From NCBI GenBank assembly GCA_903883945.1, contig CAISCV010000219.1, forward strand, positions 1 through 32,548: 32,548 bases of DNA, read 5' to 3'. The notes below the pieces were generated by a model that was not told the DNA's origin, searched no databases, and was given only the letters and a program-made list of their open reading frames with translations. Of the stretch, positions 1 through 6,581 are shown piece after piece. The stretch's first letter is position 1; each line of letters begins with the position of its first letter. Both the position numbers and the translations under genes were made by a program. This DNA is from an uncultured Chitinophagaceae bacterium. GTDB lineage: Bacteria; Bacteroidota; Bacteroidia; Chitinophagales; Chitinophagaceae.

Positions 1-6
1 ATTGTG

Positions 7-53
7 CTCCCGAATCTGGACTTGAACCAGAGACCCTCTGATTAACAGTCCGA
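7..53 (-). tRNA. 3' fragment of tRNA-Asn (GTT), probable attachment site
   Basis: Read on the minus strand, this is the 3' part of a tRNA: the anticodon arm with loop CTGTTAA (anticodon GTT, + strand 44-46), a variable region, a T arm with stem TCTGG/CCAGA and loop TTCAAGT, the 3' acceptor strand TTCGGGA and discriminator G. The D arm and 5' acceptor strand, which should lie around 54-85, are absent. The anticodon stem has a G-A mismatch (TCGGA against TCAGA). Identity to a real tRNA therefore probably stops in or next to the anticodon loop, where tyrosine recombinases commonly cross over. This is a non-functional partial copy of the kind left at one end of an integrated element. By its orientation, chromosome lies to the left, the element to the right, and the intact tRNA should be at the far right end. 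Confidence 0.8.
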
Positions 54-175
54 GTTCATATCCTATTTTTGTTTTCCAATGCCTTCTTTTACTAAAATAA
101 ATACCAATTTTAAATACAAATCCTTCTTTTATCTTCTTTTGATACTACTTTATTTAGTTTTTATTCGTATATTTA

Positions 176-195
176 TGGTCGCATTTGTGGTCGCA
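176..195. repeat. Direct repeat TGGTCGCA x2 upstream of the integrase
   Basis: TGGTCGCA occurs at 176-183 and again at 188-195, separated by TTTG. It lies between the tRNA fragment and the integrase start. Closely spaced direct repeats in this position could be arm-type recombinase or excisionase sites; that role is inference from position only. Confidence 0.45.
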
Positions 196-214
196 ATGCT
201 TAATACAAAACGGT

Positions 215-1432
215 ATGTCAGAGCAAAAAGTAACAGTTAGTTTTTACCTAGAAAAGACAAAACCTAATGCAGAAAATAAGTGTTTAATCAAAATGGTAAT
301 TTACTGTAACCCCAATAAAAAGAGGTTTTCTACCAATTGCCATGCTACAATCGAAGAATGGGAAAAGCTAAATAATTCTAATCTAAGGGATGTAAACCTA
401 AAAGCGATCAAAGCAAACCTTAATGTAAAACAACAGAAGGCTGAGAAAATAATAGCTGGGTTAGTTCCATTTTCATTTGTCTCTTTCGAAGAAGCTTATT
501 TTAGTAATTCAATTGTGAACAAGAATACAGCCTTGCAATATTGGTTTGACACCTATATTAAAACTCTGAATGATAAAGGCAGGGTTGGCACTGCTTCATC
601 ATATAAAACTACTATTAATTCTTTAAACGAGTTTAAGAAAGGTTTACACGTTCATGATATTACCATTGCATTACTTGAGGCTTATGAAGCACACATGCTC
701 AAGAACGAAAAATCTAATACTACAATCGGTATTTATTTGCGCCAACTTCGTGCAATTATCAATCAAGCAATTGAAGCTGGAATACTTTCACAAGATAAGT
801 ATCCTTTCAAAAAATACGAAATCCCATCAGGGCAAAACATAAAAAAGGCACTTTCTGATATTGAAATAAATAAGTTACTTAAACATATTCCAACAAAAGA
901 AGATGAACAAAAAGCACTTGATTTCTGGTTATTATCATACCTATGTAGCGGCATCAACTTTGCAGATATAATCCAGTTAAAACCTTCAAGTATTGATGGC
1001 CGCTATTTAAACTTCATTCGTCAAAAAACAAAGAACACCAAAAAGAAAGATTTACGTCCTATCAAAATTGGATTGCACCCCAGGGCAATAACTATAATTG
1101 CAAAATGGAAAAATTCAGATGCTAAAAACCCATATCTATTCCCAATATTGGAGGATGGCTTACAACCAATTACAGTTAAACACCGTTGCCAAAGGTTCAT
1201 AAAGTGGGTTAATAAGAGAATGGAGAATATCAGGCAAGAATTAGGCATAGAACAAAAGATAGGGACTTACGCTGCAAGGCATACTTTTTCAACGGTAATG
1301 AAGCGCAGGGGAGTATCTACTGAATTTATAAAAGAGTCATTAGGGCACAGTTCAATTGCAGTAACCGAAAACTATTTAGACAGTTTCAATGATGATGTGA
1401 AATTGGATTACACCAAATTCCTAACAAGTTAA
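215..1432 (+). CDS. Tyrosine recombinase / integrase (Bacteroidota type)
   Basis: A site-specific recombinase of 405 residues from ATG 215; the frame is open from a TTG at 185, but the ATG gives the usual N-terminus of this family. Domains in order are an Arm DNA-binding domain (about 1-80), a SAM-like core-binding domain (about 105-205) and a catalytic domain (about 215-400). The box II arginine (R355, in AARHT), the box II GH histidine (H378) and the nucleophile Y387 (in TENYLDSF) are visible. At box I, where most relatives have GLR, it reads SGIN, so the first catalytic arginine is replaced by N248. The usual HxxR histidine is a tyrosine. Loss of the first arginine is known in IntDOT-type Bacteroidota integrases. 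It very probably integrates the element at tRNA-Asn. The next gene follows after 2 nt. Confidence 0.93.
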   Translation: MSEQKVTVSFYLEKTKPNAENKCLIKMVIYCNPNKKRFSTNCHATIEEWEKLNNSNLRDVNLKAIKANLNVKQQKAEKIIAGLVPFSFVSFEEAYFSNSIVNKNTALQYWFDTYIKTLNDKGRVGTASSYKTTINSLNEFKKGLHVHDITIALLEAYEAHMLKNEKSNTTIGIYLRQLRAIINQAIEAGILSQDKYPFKKYEIPSGQNIKKALSDIEINKLLKHIPTKEDEQKALDFWLLSYLCSGINFADIIQLKPSSIDGRYLNFIRQKTKNTKKKDLRPIKIGLHPRAITIIAKWKNSDAKNPYLFPILEDGLQPITVKHRCQRFIKWVNKRMENIRQELGIEQKIGTYAARHTFSTVMKRRGVSTEFIKESLGHSSIAVTENYLDSFNDDVKLDYTKFLTS

Positions 1433-1434
1433 CT

Positions 1435-2499
1435 ATGGAAATAAAAATATTGGATAGCATTCTGCACGGGGTTTTGAAGCCTTGGAAGATTGACACAGAC
1501 AATACAAGACACTTTACAGAATTGGTTAAAGCTGCTAACGCAGTTTCACCCATAGATAATGTTGCGCTTCTTTCACTGCTAACATTATTACTTATCGATT
1601 ATCCCGACCTGCAAAAAATATTACAACAGGAAGCCTTATTCAATAACGAACCCCTCCAAAATCATTTATTCAAAATTGAGTTACCCAAGTATAAAGATTC
1701 AATCACACAATTTTACTATCTCATAATATCATCCGAAACACTACTTTCTTTCAATACTGTTTTGTATCAGTCAAAAAGTTGGACTGATTTGGTAGATATT
1801 CGCTACCAAATAGGCAAGACACTCACAAACATTAAGGTATTGGCCATCCAAGCAACTACTGAATTAAATGACAGAGGCTTTGCATCAGTACCTGATGAAC
1901 AAAGCAGCTTGATACATTTCGTTCTCTACTACTTGAAACATAGCTTGATTCAGCTTTATTTTAATATTCAAGAGACTTTTAAGCAAAGCTTACAACAGGT
2001 TACCACTTTGGAAGACTTTTATTTATTGGACTTGCAACAACCTTTGTCAAGTATTCAAGAATTAGAATACACAGGTAATGTTGAAGATCCCAATGCAGTC
2101 GAACAAAACGTTCCGCAGCAAAAACTTTGCTTTGGGTTCAAGGATGATGTTGTGAAGTTGCAAACTGTCATCAATCAATTATGCTTTAAAATAGATTTAT
2201 TAAATGAAGAGGTCTCAAGTGCAGAAGAATTATTGAAGGTGTTTACTACCCAAAAGTTATTGCCAAAATCAACCAAGATTCAAATAAACTGCGAAACGAG
2301 GGTTTTTAGATATGTTTTAGATAAACTTCGTCCATTCTTTAATGATTTATCGTTAGCTAATATTGAGAAGTCGTTGATATTCTATTCCAAAAATGACACT
2401 TTATTAACTGCAAATAATCTTTATGTAAGTAATAAAAATAGTTCAGGCGAGCCAAAAGAAAAAGAAACTATTGACAAAATATTTAAGCAAATGCAATAA
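1435..2499 (+). CDS. Unrecognised 354-residue protein co-transcribed with the integrase
   Basis: I do not recognise a family. The start codon lies 2 nt after the integrase stop, so the two are almost certainly co-transcribed and probably translationally coupled. The protein looks soluble and largely helical, with no signal peptide or clear membrane segment. The first 210 residues are leucine-rich and amphipathic. The last 120 contain a segment around FRYVLDKLRPFF followed by a stretch ending in KETIDKIFKQMQ. Its place between integrase and excisionase-like gene suggests a role in element maintenance or regulation, possibly like the accessory proteins of Bacteroidota conjugative transposons, but no motif supports a specific function. 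I considered RteC and saw no convincing match. Confidence 0.8.
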   Translation: MEIKILDSILHGVLKPWKIDTDNTRHFTELVKAANAVSPIDNVALLSLLTLLLIDYPDLQKILQQEALFNNEPLQNHLFKIELPKYKDSITQFYYLIISSETLLSFNTVLYQSKSWTDLVDIRYQIGKTLTNIKVLAIQATTELNDRGFASVPDEQSSLIHFVLYYLKHSLIQLYFNIQETFKQSLQQVTTLEDFYLLDLQQPLSSIQELEYTGNVEDPNAVEQNVPQQKLCFGFKDDVVKLQTVINQLCFKIDLLNEEVSSAEELLKVFTTQKLLPKSTKIQINCETRVFRYVLDKLRPFFNDLSLANIEKSLIFYSKNDTLLTANNLYVSNKNSSGEPKEKETIDKIFKQMQ

Positions 2500-2503
2500 A
2501 GAA

Positions 2504-2549
2504 CATTAAGTTCATTAAGTAAAGTGGTTAAGACCTTAATCCCTTAACC
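2504..2549. repeat. Iteron-like TTAAG repeats and inverted repeat upstream of the HTH gene
   Basis: The gap between the unrecognised gene and the HTH gene carries two direct copies of CATTAAGT (2504-2511 and 2513-2520). It also has a perfect 7-bp inverted repeat GGTTAAG (2526-2532) / CTTAACC (2543-2549). The repeated TTAAG core on both strands looks like a binding-site cluster, possibly for the excisionase-like protein encoded next or for element replication. No T-run follows, so a terminator is less likely. Confidence 0.45.
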
Positions 2550-2602
2550 TTATCCCTTCCCACTTCATTGAGTTTTGTGCCAACAATAAAATATTATTTA
2601 TT

Positions 2603-2908
2603 ATGGCAAATGAAAATTTGATTCTCGACAAGCTCACAGAAATTGCAAACAAACTTGATGAACAGAATCTATTAAAGAAACCCCTGTTCAATTTTAATGA
2701 AACATGCCAGTATCTGGATGTAAGTGAATCCCACTTGTACAAACTTACAAGTGCCAGGCAAATCCCCCATTTCTGCCCTCAGGGCAAGAAGTTGTATTTT
2801 AAACGTGAAGAGTTGGACCAATGGTTACAGCGCAATAGGCAGCTTACTACTGTCGAAGTTGAAGCTAAGGTTCAAGAAGAATTATCTACCCAAAAAAGGA
2901 AGAAATAA
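2603..2908 (+). CDS. Excisionase-family helix-turn-helix DNA-binding protein
   Basis: A 101-residue protein with a winged HTH of the MerR/excisionase (HTH_17) type at about residues 33-80. The pattern is FNETCQYLDVSESHLYKL, then a turn with IPHF, a wing with KKLYFKREELDQWL, and a basic C-terminal tail. The family includes excisionases and small regulators of integrative elements. It sits 29 nt upstream of the VirE_N-DUF3987 gene in the same orientation, a pairing frequent in Bacteroidota mobile elements, so it probably controls excision or expression of that gene. The first 30 residues (with a repeated LDKL/LDEQN pattern) may form a short helix. Start at ATG 2603 is clear. Confidence 0.88.
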   Translation: MANENLILDKLTEIANKLDEQNLLKKPLFNFNETCQYLDVSESHLYKLTSARQIPHFCPQGKKLYFKREELDQWLQRNRQLTTVEVEAKVQEELSTQKRKK

Positions 2909-2937
2909 TCTCCGCTCACTTTTAAAACAAACAGAAA

Positions 2938-5208
2938 ATGGCGACTTGCACAATTTTCAAAAACTTTGCAACTCCTGTGGGTAATAAATCTTTGATACTC
3001 ATTTCAAAGGATATTGCTTCCAATAAATACAAAGTAGAGGTAGAGGAAATACAATCTCTTTTAGCCCAAGGTAAAGCAAAGGAAGCTACTGAAAAAAAGC
3101 AGCAGCTTCCAGCTTTTACGCCTTCGGCTACTTTCAAAGAAAAACGGGTGTTGCAACAGTTGGATAATTATAGCGGCTTTATCCATTTGGATTTCGACAA
3201 GCTTACTCCTCAACAAATGGAAACCGCTTTTAAAGTCATTGCAACTATTCCCATTACTTTTCTATGTTTTCGTAGCCCAAGTGGCAACGGCCTAAAAGTC
3301 TTTGTAGAAGTAAATACAGGTGCTTTGCACCACGATATTGCTTACAAACAAGTACAACTTTTCTACGAAGAAAAAACAGGCATCCCTTCCGATTCAAAAT
3401 GTAAAGACATCACAAGGCTTTGCTTTATGAGTTACCACCCAGAGTTGTACAAGAATATGAGCAATGAGAAATTTAAAATAGTCATACCTACAGAAATAGG
3501 TGATACTCCCAAGCTTGATATTCCCATTATTAAAAAAGTTGAACTTGCACTTCAAAAAGAAGAGCCAGCCGAAACAGATTTACAAAAGTCACTTCTCGAA
3601 TGTAAGTCATTTACCGAACAGAAAAAGACCTATATCAATGGAAGTAGGAATGAGTTTATTTATACCCTTGCTTCAAATTGCAATCGTAGGGGCATAGATC
3701 AAGAAGTTGCTTTACAATTTGCCCAGTCAAACTACGATTTGCCTCAAAATGAAATGGTTGCATCATTCAAGAGTGCTTATACCAATCACTCAGCAGAATT
3801 TGCACAATTTGCAAAGTCTGCAAAGTTGCAATCTGCAATACAACCAGCACCACAGCCTGATGATGACCCATTAGAAGATTACCTAAAAACTACTCCAACA
3901 ATCCCAGATGAAGTCTACGAAGCATTGCCATATATGCTAAAAGAAGGTGCAAGGGCTTTTACAGACAATCGAAAAAGGGATGTGTTCTTTACAGGGGCTA
4001 TCTCTATTCTCAGTGGCTGTTTGCCCAATGTGTCCGGTATATATTTTAACGAGAGAGTTTTTCCTCATTTATTTACTTTTATCATTGCCCCAGCAGCAAG
4101 TGGTAAAGGTGTTTTGAAGAATGCGAAGCGTTTAGCCGATAAATACCACCAACAAATATTAAAGCAAAGTCAAGAAGCCAAAAAAATACACGATATTGAA
4201 ATGTCGGATTATAAACAATTGGACAGAACTAGAAAAAAGGGCGAACCCGCTCCCGAAAAACCACAAGTGCCACCATTTAAAATTGTTTTCATCCCTGCAG
4301 ATTGTAGTCAGGCAAGAATGGTGGAGCATTTACAGGCAAATGAAGGGAAAGGTATCATCTGCGAAACAGAAGCCGATACTATGAGCGGAGCAAAAAAACA
4401 GGACTGGGGCGATTATTCCCCTATTTTAAGGTCAGCCTTCCACCACGAAAAAATATCAATATCTCGTAAAACAGGTAACGAGTATGTAGAAATTAACGAC
4501 CCTTGTTTAGCAGTGGCCTTGTCAGGCACACCCTCCCAAGCCCCCAAATTAATAGCATCAGCCGAGGACGGCTTGTTTAGTCGTTTCTTGTTCTATGCCT
4601 ATAAAAACAATATAGAGTGGCAAGACCCTTCCCCAAAAAGTAACACTATTGTTTATAACGACCATTTCGAGGCACTATCAAATCAGGTACTTAGTTTGAT
4701 AAATTTATTAGAACAATCACCAACCAATATAGAGCTAACACCTTCGCAATGGGATATTATCAACCAAGAGTTTCCAAAAATACTTGTAGAAGTTGTCACA
4801 TTCACTAGTGAGGATGCAGCAGGGGTTGTTTTTCGTCTCGGATTAATCTTGTATAGAATTTGTATGATATTATCTGCTTTACGCAAGTTTGAAAACGCAG
4901 AAGCGTCTAATACAATTGTTTGTACAGATCAAGATTTCAATTCAGCACTTACCATCGTACAAACCTATTTGCAACACAGTCTGCTTATGTTCAATAACTT
5001 ACCCAAGCAAACACAAACAATGCAATTTCATTCAGGCGATGGCAAACGTAAATTCTTCGATTCTTTACCAAACGATTTTTCAAGAAAGGAAGCAACCGAG
5101 TTAGGCACAAAACATAAATTATCACCCAGAACAGTAGATGATATTCTTAAATCCTGCTTAGGTACAACACTTACCAAAATAAAAGCTGGTTCCTACCAAC
5201 GTCTATAA
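2938..5208 (+). CDS. VirE_N / DUF3987 primase-helicase-like protein
   Basis: A 756-residue protein with two recognisable parts. Residues about 40-190 resemble the BT4734-like/VirE N-terminal domain, including SGFIHLDFDKL and RSPSGNGLKVFVEV, a primase-polymerase-like pattern. Residues about 310-680 resemble DUF3987, with a P-loop APAASGKG (K390) followed by an acidic segment ICETEADTM and a further SGTPSQ motif, as in replication-associated ATPases. The C-terminal 60 residues look like a winged helix (FSRKEATELGTKHKLSPRTVDDIL). Such proteins are common in Bacteroidota integrative elements and prophages and are thought to act in element replication; the biochemical activity here is inferred. 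It is likely co-transcribed with the HTH gene upstream. Confidence 0.88.
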   Translation: MATCTIFKNFATPVGNKSLILISKDIASNKYKVEVEEIQSLLAQGKAKEATEKKQQLPAFTPSATFKEKRVLQQLDNYSGFIHLDFDKLTPQQMETAFKVIATIPITFLCFRSPSGNGLKVFVEVNTGALHHDIAYKQVQLFYEEKTGIPSDSKCKDITRLCFMSYHPELYKNMSNEKFKIVIPTEIGDTPKLDIPIIKKVELALQKEEPAETDLQKSLLECKSFTEQKKTYINGSRNEFIYTLASNCNRRGIDQEVALQFAQSNYDLPQNEMVASFKSAYTNHSAEFAQFAKSAKLQSAIQPAPQPDDDPLEDYLKTTPTIPDEVYEALPYMLKEGARAFTDNRKRDVFFTGAISILSGCLPNVSGIYFNERVFPHLFTFIIAPAASGKGVLKNAKRLADKYHQQILKQSQEAKKIHDIEMSDYKQLDRTRKKGEPAPEKPQVPPFKIVFIPADCSQARMVEHLQANEGKGIICETEADTMSGAKKQDWGDYSPILRSAFHHEKISISRKTGNEYVEINDPCLAVALSGTPSQAPKLIASAEDGLFSRFLFYAYKNNIEWQDPSPKSNTIVYNDHFEALSNQVLSLINLLEQSPTNIELTPSQWDIINQEFPKILVEVVTFTSEDAAGVVFRLGLILYRICMILSALRKFENAEASNTIVCTDQDFNSALTIVQTYLQHSLLMFNNLPKQTQTMQFHSGDGKRKFFDSLPNDFSRKEATELGTKHKLSPRTVDDILKSCLGTTLTKIKAGSYQRL

Positions 5209-5214
5209 TCTTTT

Positions 5215-5270
5215 CTTGCCCCTCGCCTTTTGGAGAGGGGTTGGGGTGAGGTCGGGCAAGGTCTTATTTT
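5215..5270 (+). terminator. Nested inverted repeat, probable terminator after the DUF3987 gene
   Basis: An outer inverted repeat CTTGCCC (5215-5221) / GGGCAAG (5254-5260) encloses a hairpin of CCCCTCGCC (5219-5227) and GGAGAGGGG (5232-5240), with loop TTTT and one mismatch. The outer arm is followed by GTCTTATTTT. The inner part, with the following TTGGGGTGAGG, resembles an interspersed repeat often seen between genes in Bacteroidota (from memory). It starts 7 nt after the stop codon, so it could end transcription of the replication gene. Confidence 0.5.
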
Positions 5271-5286
5271 GCACCCTTCGCACACT

Positions 5287-5309
5287 TTGCAAACTTTGCA
5301 AGTTTGCAA
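5287..5309. repeat. Perfect 10-bp inverted repeat
   Basis: TTGCAAACTT (5287-5296) and AAGTTTGCAA (5300-5309) are exact reverse complements with a 3-nt loop TGC. There is no T-run after it, so it is more likely a protein-binding site or RNA hairpin than an intrinsic terminator. Related TTTGCAAAG strings also occur in the preceding coding sequence around 3800-3835. Confidence 0.5.
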
Positions 5310-5436
5310 CTTCTGTCAAACTCACTGTTAGTAGCATTATTAAATTAAGTTGATTTAATCACAAATCAACCTAAAACGTATAACTTAAAGCCTATTACAC
5401 AAAATAGTACCTACAACTCTTTTTTGTCAAACCAAA

Positions 5437-5507
5437 GCTTTACTTTCTTTCTTTTATTGTCATATTATATGCTTACTTTTGCACTTGTTTAGTCAAAGCA
5501 TAACTTT
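5437..5507 (+). promoter_or_regulatory. Promoter and candidate operators of the Argonaute-Fic operon
   Basis: TACTTTTG (5474-5481) matches the Bacteroidota -7 box TAnnTTTG. A TTTA (5453-5456) lies 17 nt upstream as a weak -33 box. Three similar strings, GCTTTACTTT (5437-5446), GCTTACTTTT (5471-5480, overlapping the -7 box) and GCATAACTTT (5498-5507, in the leader), flank and overlap it. The first and third are each preceded at a short distance by GTCAAA. The next gene encodes an HTH protein, so autorepression through these sites is a reasonable inference. Confidence 0.45.
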
Positions 5508-5513
5508 ACTAGT

Positions 5514-5972
5514 ATGGACAAGAAGTCATTACAGATTCAACAACTAAATAGCAAGATGCTAACCTTTAGCATTTTGCAAAAAGTGGCTATGCCACCCACC
5601 GGATGGATAAAAGCTATTCGTCTATCAATAGGTATGAGTATGTTGCAGTTGGGCAATCGTCTTTCTATTACCAAGCAGAGTGTACAGGATATGGAAATTA
5701 GGGAACAAGACGGATCCATTACCATCAAAACATTGCGTGAAGCTGCAAAGGCTTTGGATATGCAATTGGTTTATGGCTTTGTTCCCATTGATGGTAGTTT
5801 AGAAGCTTTAATAGACCGCAAAGCAAAGGAACTCGCTACAATAATAGTATTGCGTACTTCAAATACAATGAAGTTAGAAGACCAGGAGAATACAAAGCAG
5901 CGAATAGAAAAAGCCATTCAAGAAAGAGTGGCAGTAATTAAAAACGAAATGCCTAAGATTTTATGGGATTAG
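5514..5972 (+). CDS. Mobile mystery protein A (HTH regulator / antitoxin-like)
   Basis: A 152-residue protein matching the mobile mystery protein A family. The central PPTGWIKAIRLSIGMSM segment leads into an XRE-like HTH (about residues 38-70, including LGNRLSITKQSVQDME). The conserved tail SITIKTLREAAKALDMQLVYGFVP follows. The C-terminal 60 residues are helical and charged. In known cases this family is encoded directly upstream of mobile mystery protein B, a Fic protein, and tends to lie in mobile contexts. The stop overlaps the start of the Fic gene by 10 nt, so translation is coupled. It probably represses the operon and may neutralise the Fic protein; neutralisation is inferred from the toxin-antitoxin-like layout. 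Confidence 0.9.
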   Translation: MDKKSLQIQQLNSKMLTFSILQKVAMPPTGWIKAIRLSIGMSMLQLGNRLSITKQSVQDMEIREQDGSITIKTLREAAKALDMQLVYGFVPIDGSLEALIDRKAKELATIIVLRTSNTMKLEDQENTKQRIEKAIQERVAVIKNEMPKILWD

Positions 5973-6559
5973 ATTTGGAGTACATAGACGGGCAAACCCC
6001 GTTGGATGAAGACGAGAAAGAAGGCTTGCTTATCCCAACTGTTGCCACTCGTGGCGAGTTGGACGAGTTCGAACAGCAGAATATCGAGCAAGCTGTGCTT
6101 TGGTCTTTAAAACGTTCTTTCAAAACTGAGGCAGTGTTTACCGAGAAATTCATTAAGGCACTACATATACGGATGTATGGCGATGTATGGACTTGGGCGG
6201 GTGATTTTCGTAAGTCCAACAAAAACATAGGGGTAGATAAATGGCAGATAGGCATTGAACTAAAGTACTTATTGGATGATGTGGTTTATTGGATTTCAAA
6301 CAACACCTATCCTCCCGACGAAACAGCCATTAGGTTCAAGCACCGTATCGTAAAAATACACTGCTTCCCAAATGGCAACGGAAGGCACAGCAGGTTAATG
6401 GCAGACATTATAATTGAGAAAGTGTTTAGGCAACCCATTTTTTCATGGGGTGCAGCCAACTTGGTAAGGCATGGTGATACTAGAACAGCTTACCTCACTG
6501 CTATAAAAGCAGCAGACGCAGGGAACATTCAACCTTTAATAAATTTTGCAAGAGCATAA
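5963..6559 (+). CDS. Mobile mystery protein B (Fic domain, probable AMP-transferase)
   Basis: A 198-residue Fic protein of the mobile mystery protein B family. The signature is IHCFPNGNGRHSR at about 132-144: catalytic H133, phosphate-binding GNGR (138-141) and R144. The usual acidic residue of HxFx(D/E)GNGR is N137, as I recall for this family. The conserved GDVWTWAGDFRKSNKNIGV precedes it. Fic domains transfer AMP or related groups from a nucleotide to protein hydroxyls; the target here is unknown. The N-terminal helix (TRGELDEFEQQN, about 30-41) is in a position that could be inhibitory, but I see no clean (S/T)xxxE(G/N) motif. It overlaps gene A by 10 nt and lies 22 nt before the Argonaute gene. 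Confidence 0.92.
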   Translation: MGLDLEYIDGQTPLDEDEKEGLLIPTVATRGELDEFEQQNIEQAVLWSLKRSFKTEAVFTEKFIKALHIRMYGDVWTWAGDFRKSNKNIGVDKWQIGIELKYLLDDVVYWISNNTYPPDETAIRFKHRIVKIHCFPNGNGRHSRLMADIIIEKVFRQPIFSWGAANLVRHGDTRTAYLTAIKAADAGNIQPLINFARA

Positions 6560-6581
6560 TAATAAACTTCAATTATAACCC

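Larger units (their letters stand above)
5209..5513. other. Intergenic region between replication gene and Argonaute operon
   Basis: These 305 bp contain no credible gene. They hold a nested inverted repeat (5215-5260), a second hairpin (5287-5309), and the promoter/operator region of the cargo operon (about 5426-5513). The separation suggests that the cargo operon has its own transcription unit. Confidence 0.8.

Noticed and set aside
1-90. A complete, functional tRNA-Asn
   Set aside because: The D arm and the 5' acceptor strand TCCCGAA are missing where they should be, and the anticodon stem has a mismatch.
1435-2499. RteC-type conjugative-transposon regulator
   Set aside because: The position is suggestive but the sequence shows no convincing RteC pattern.
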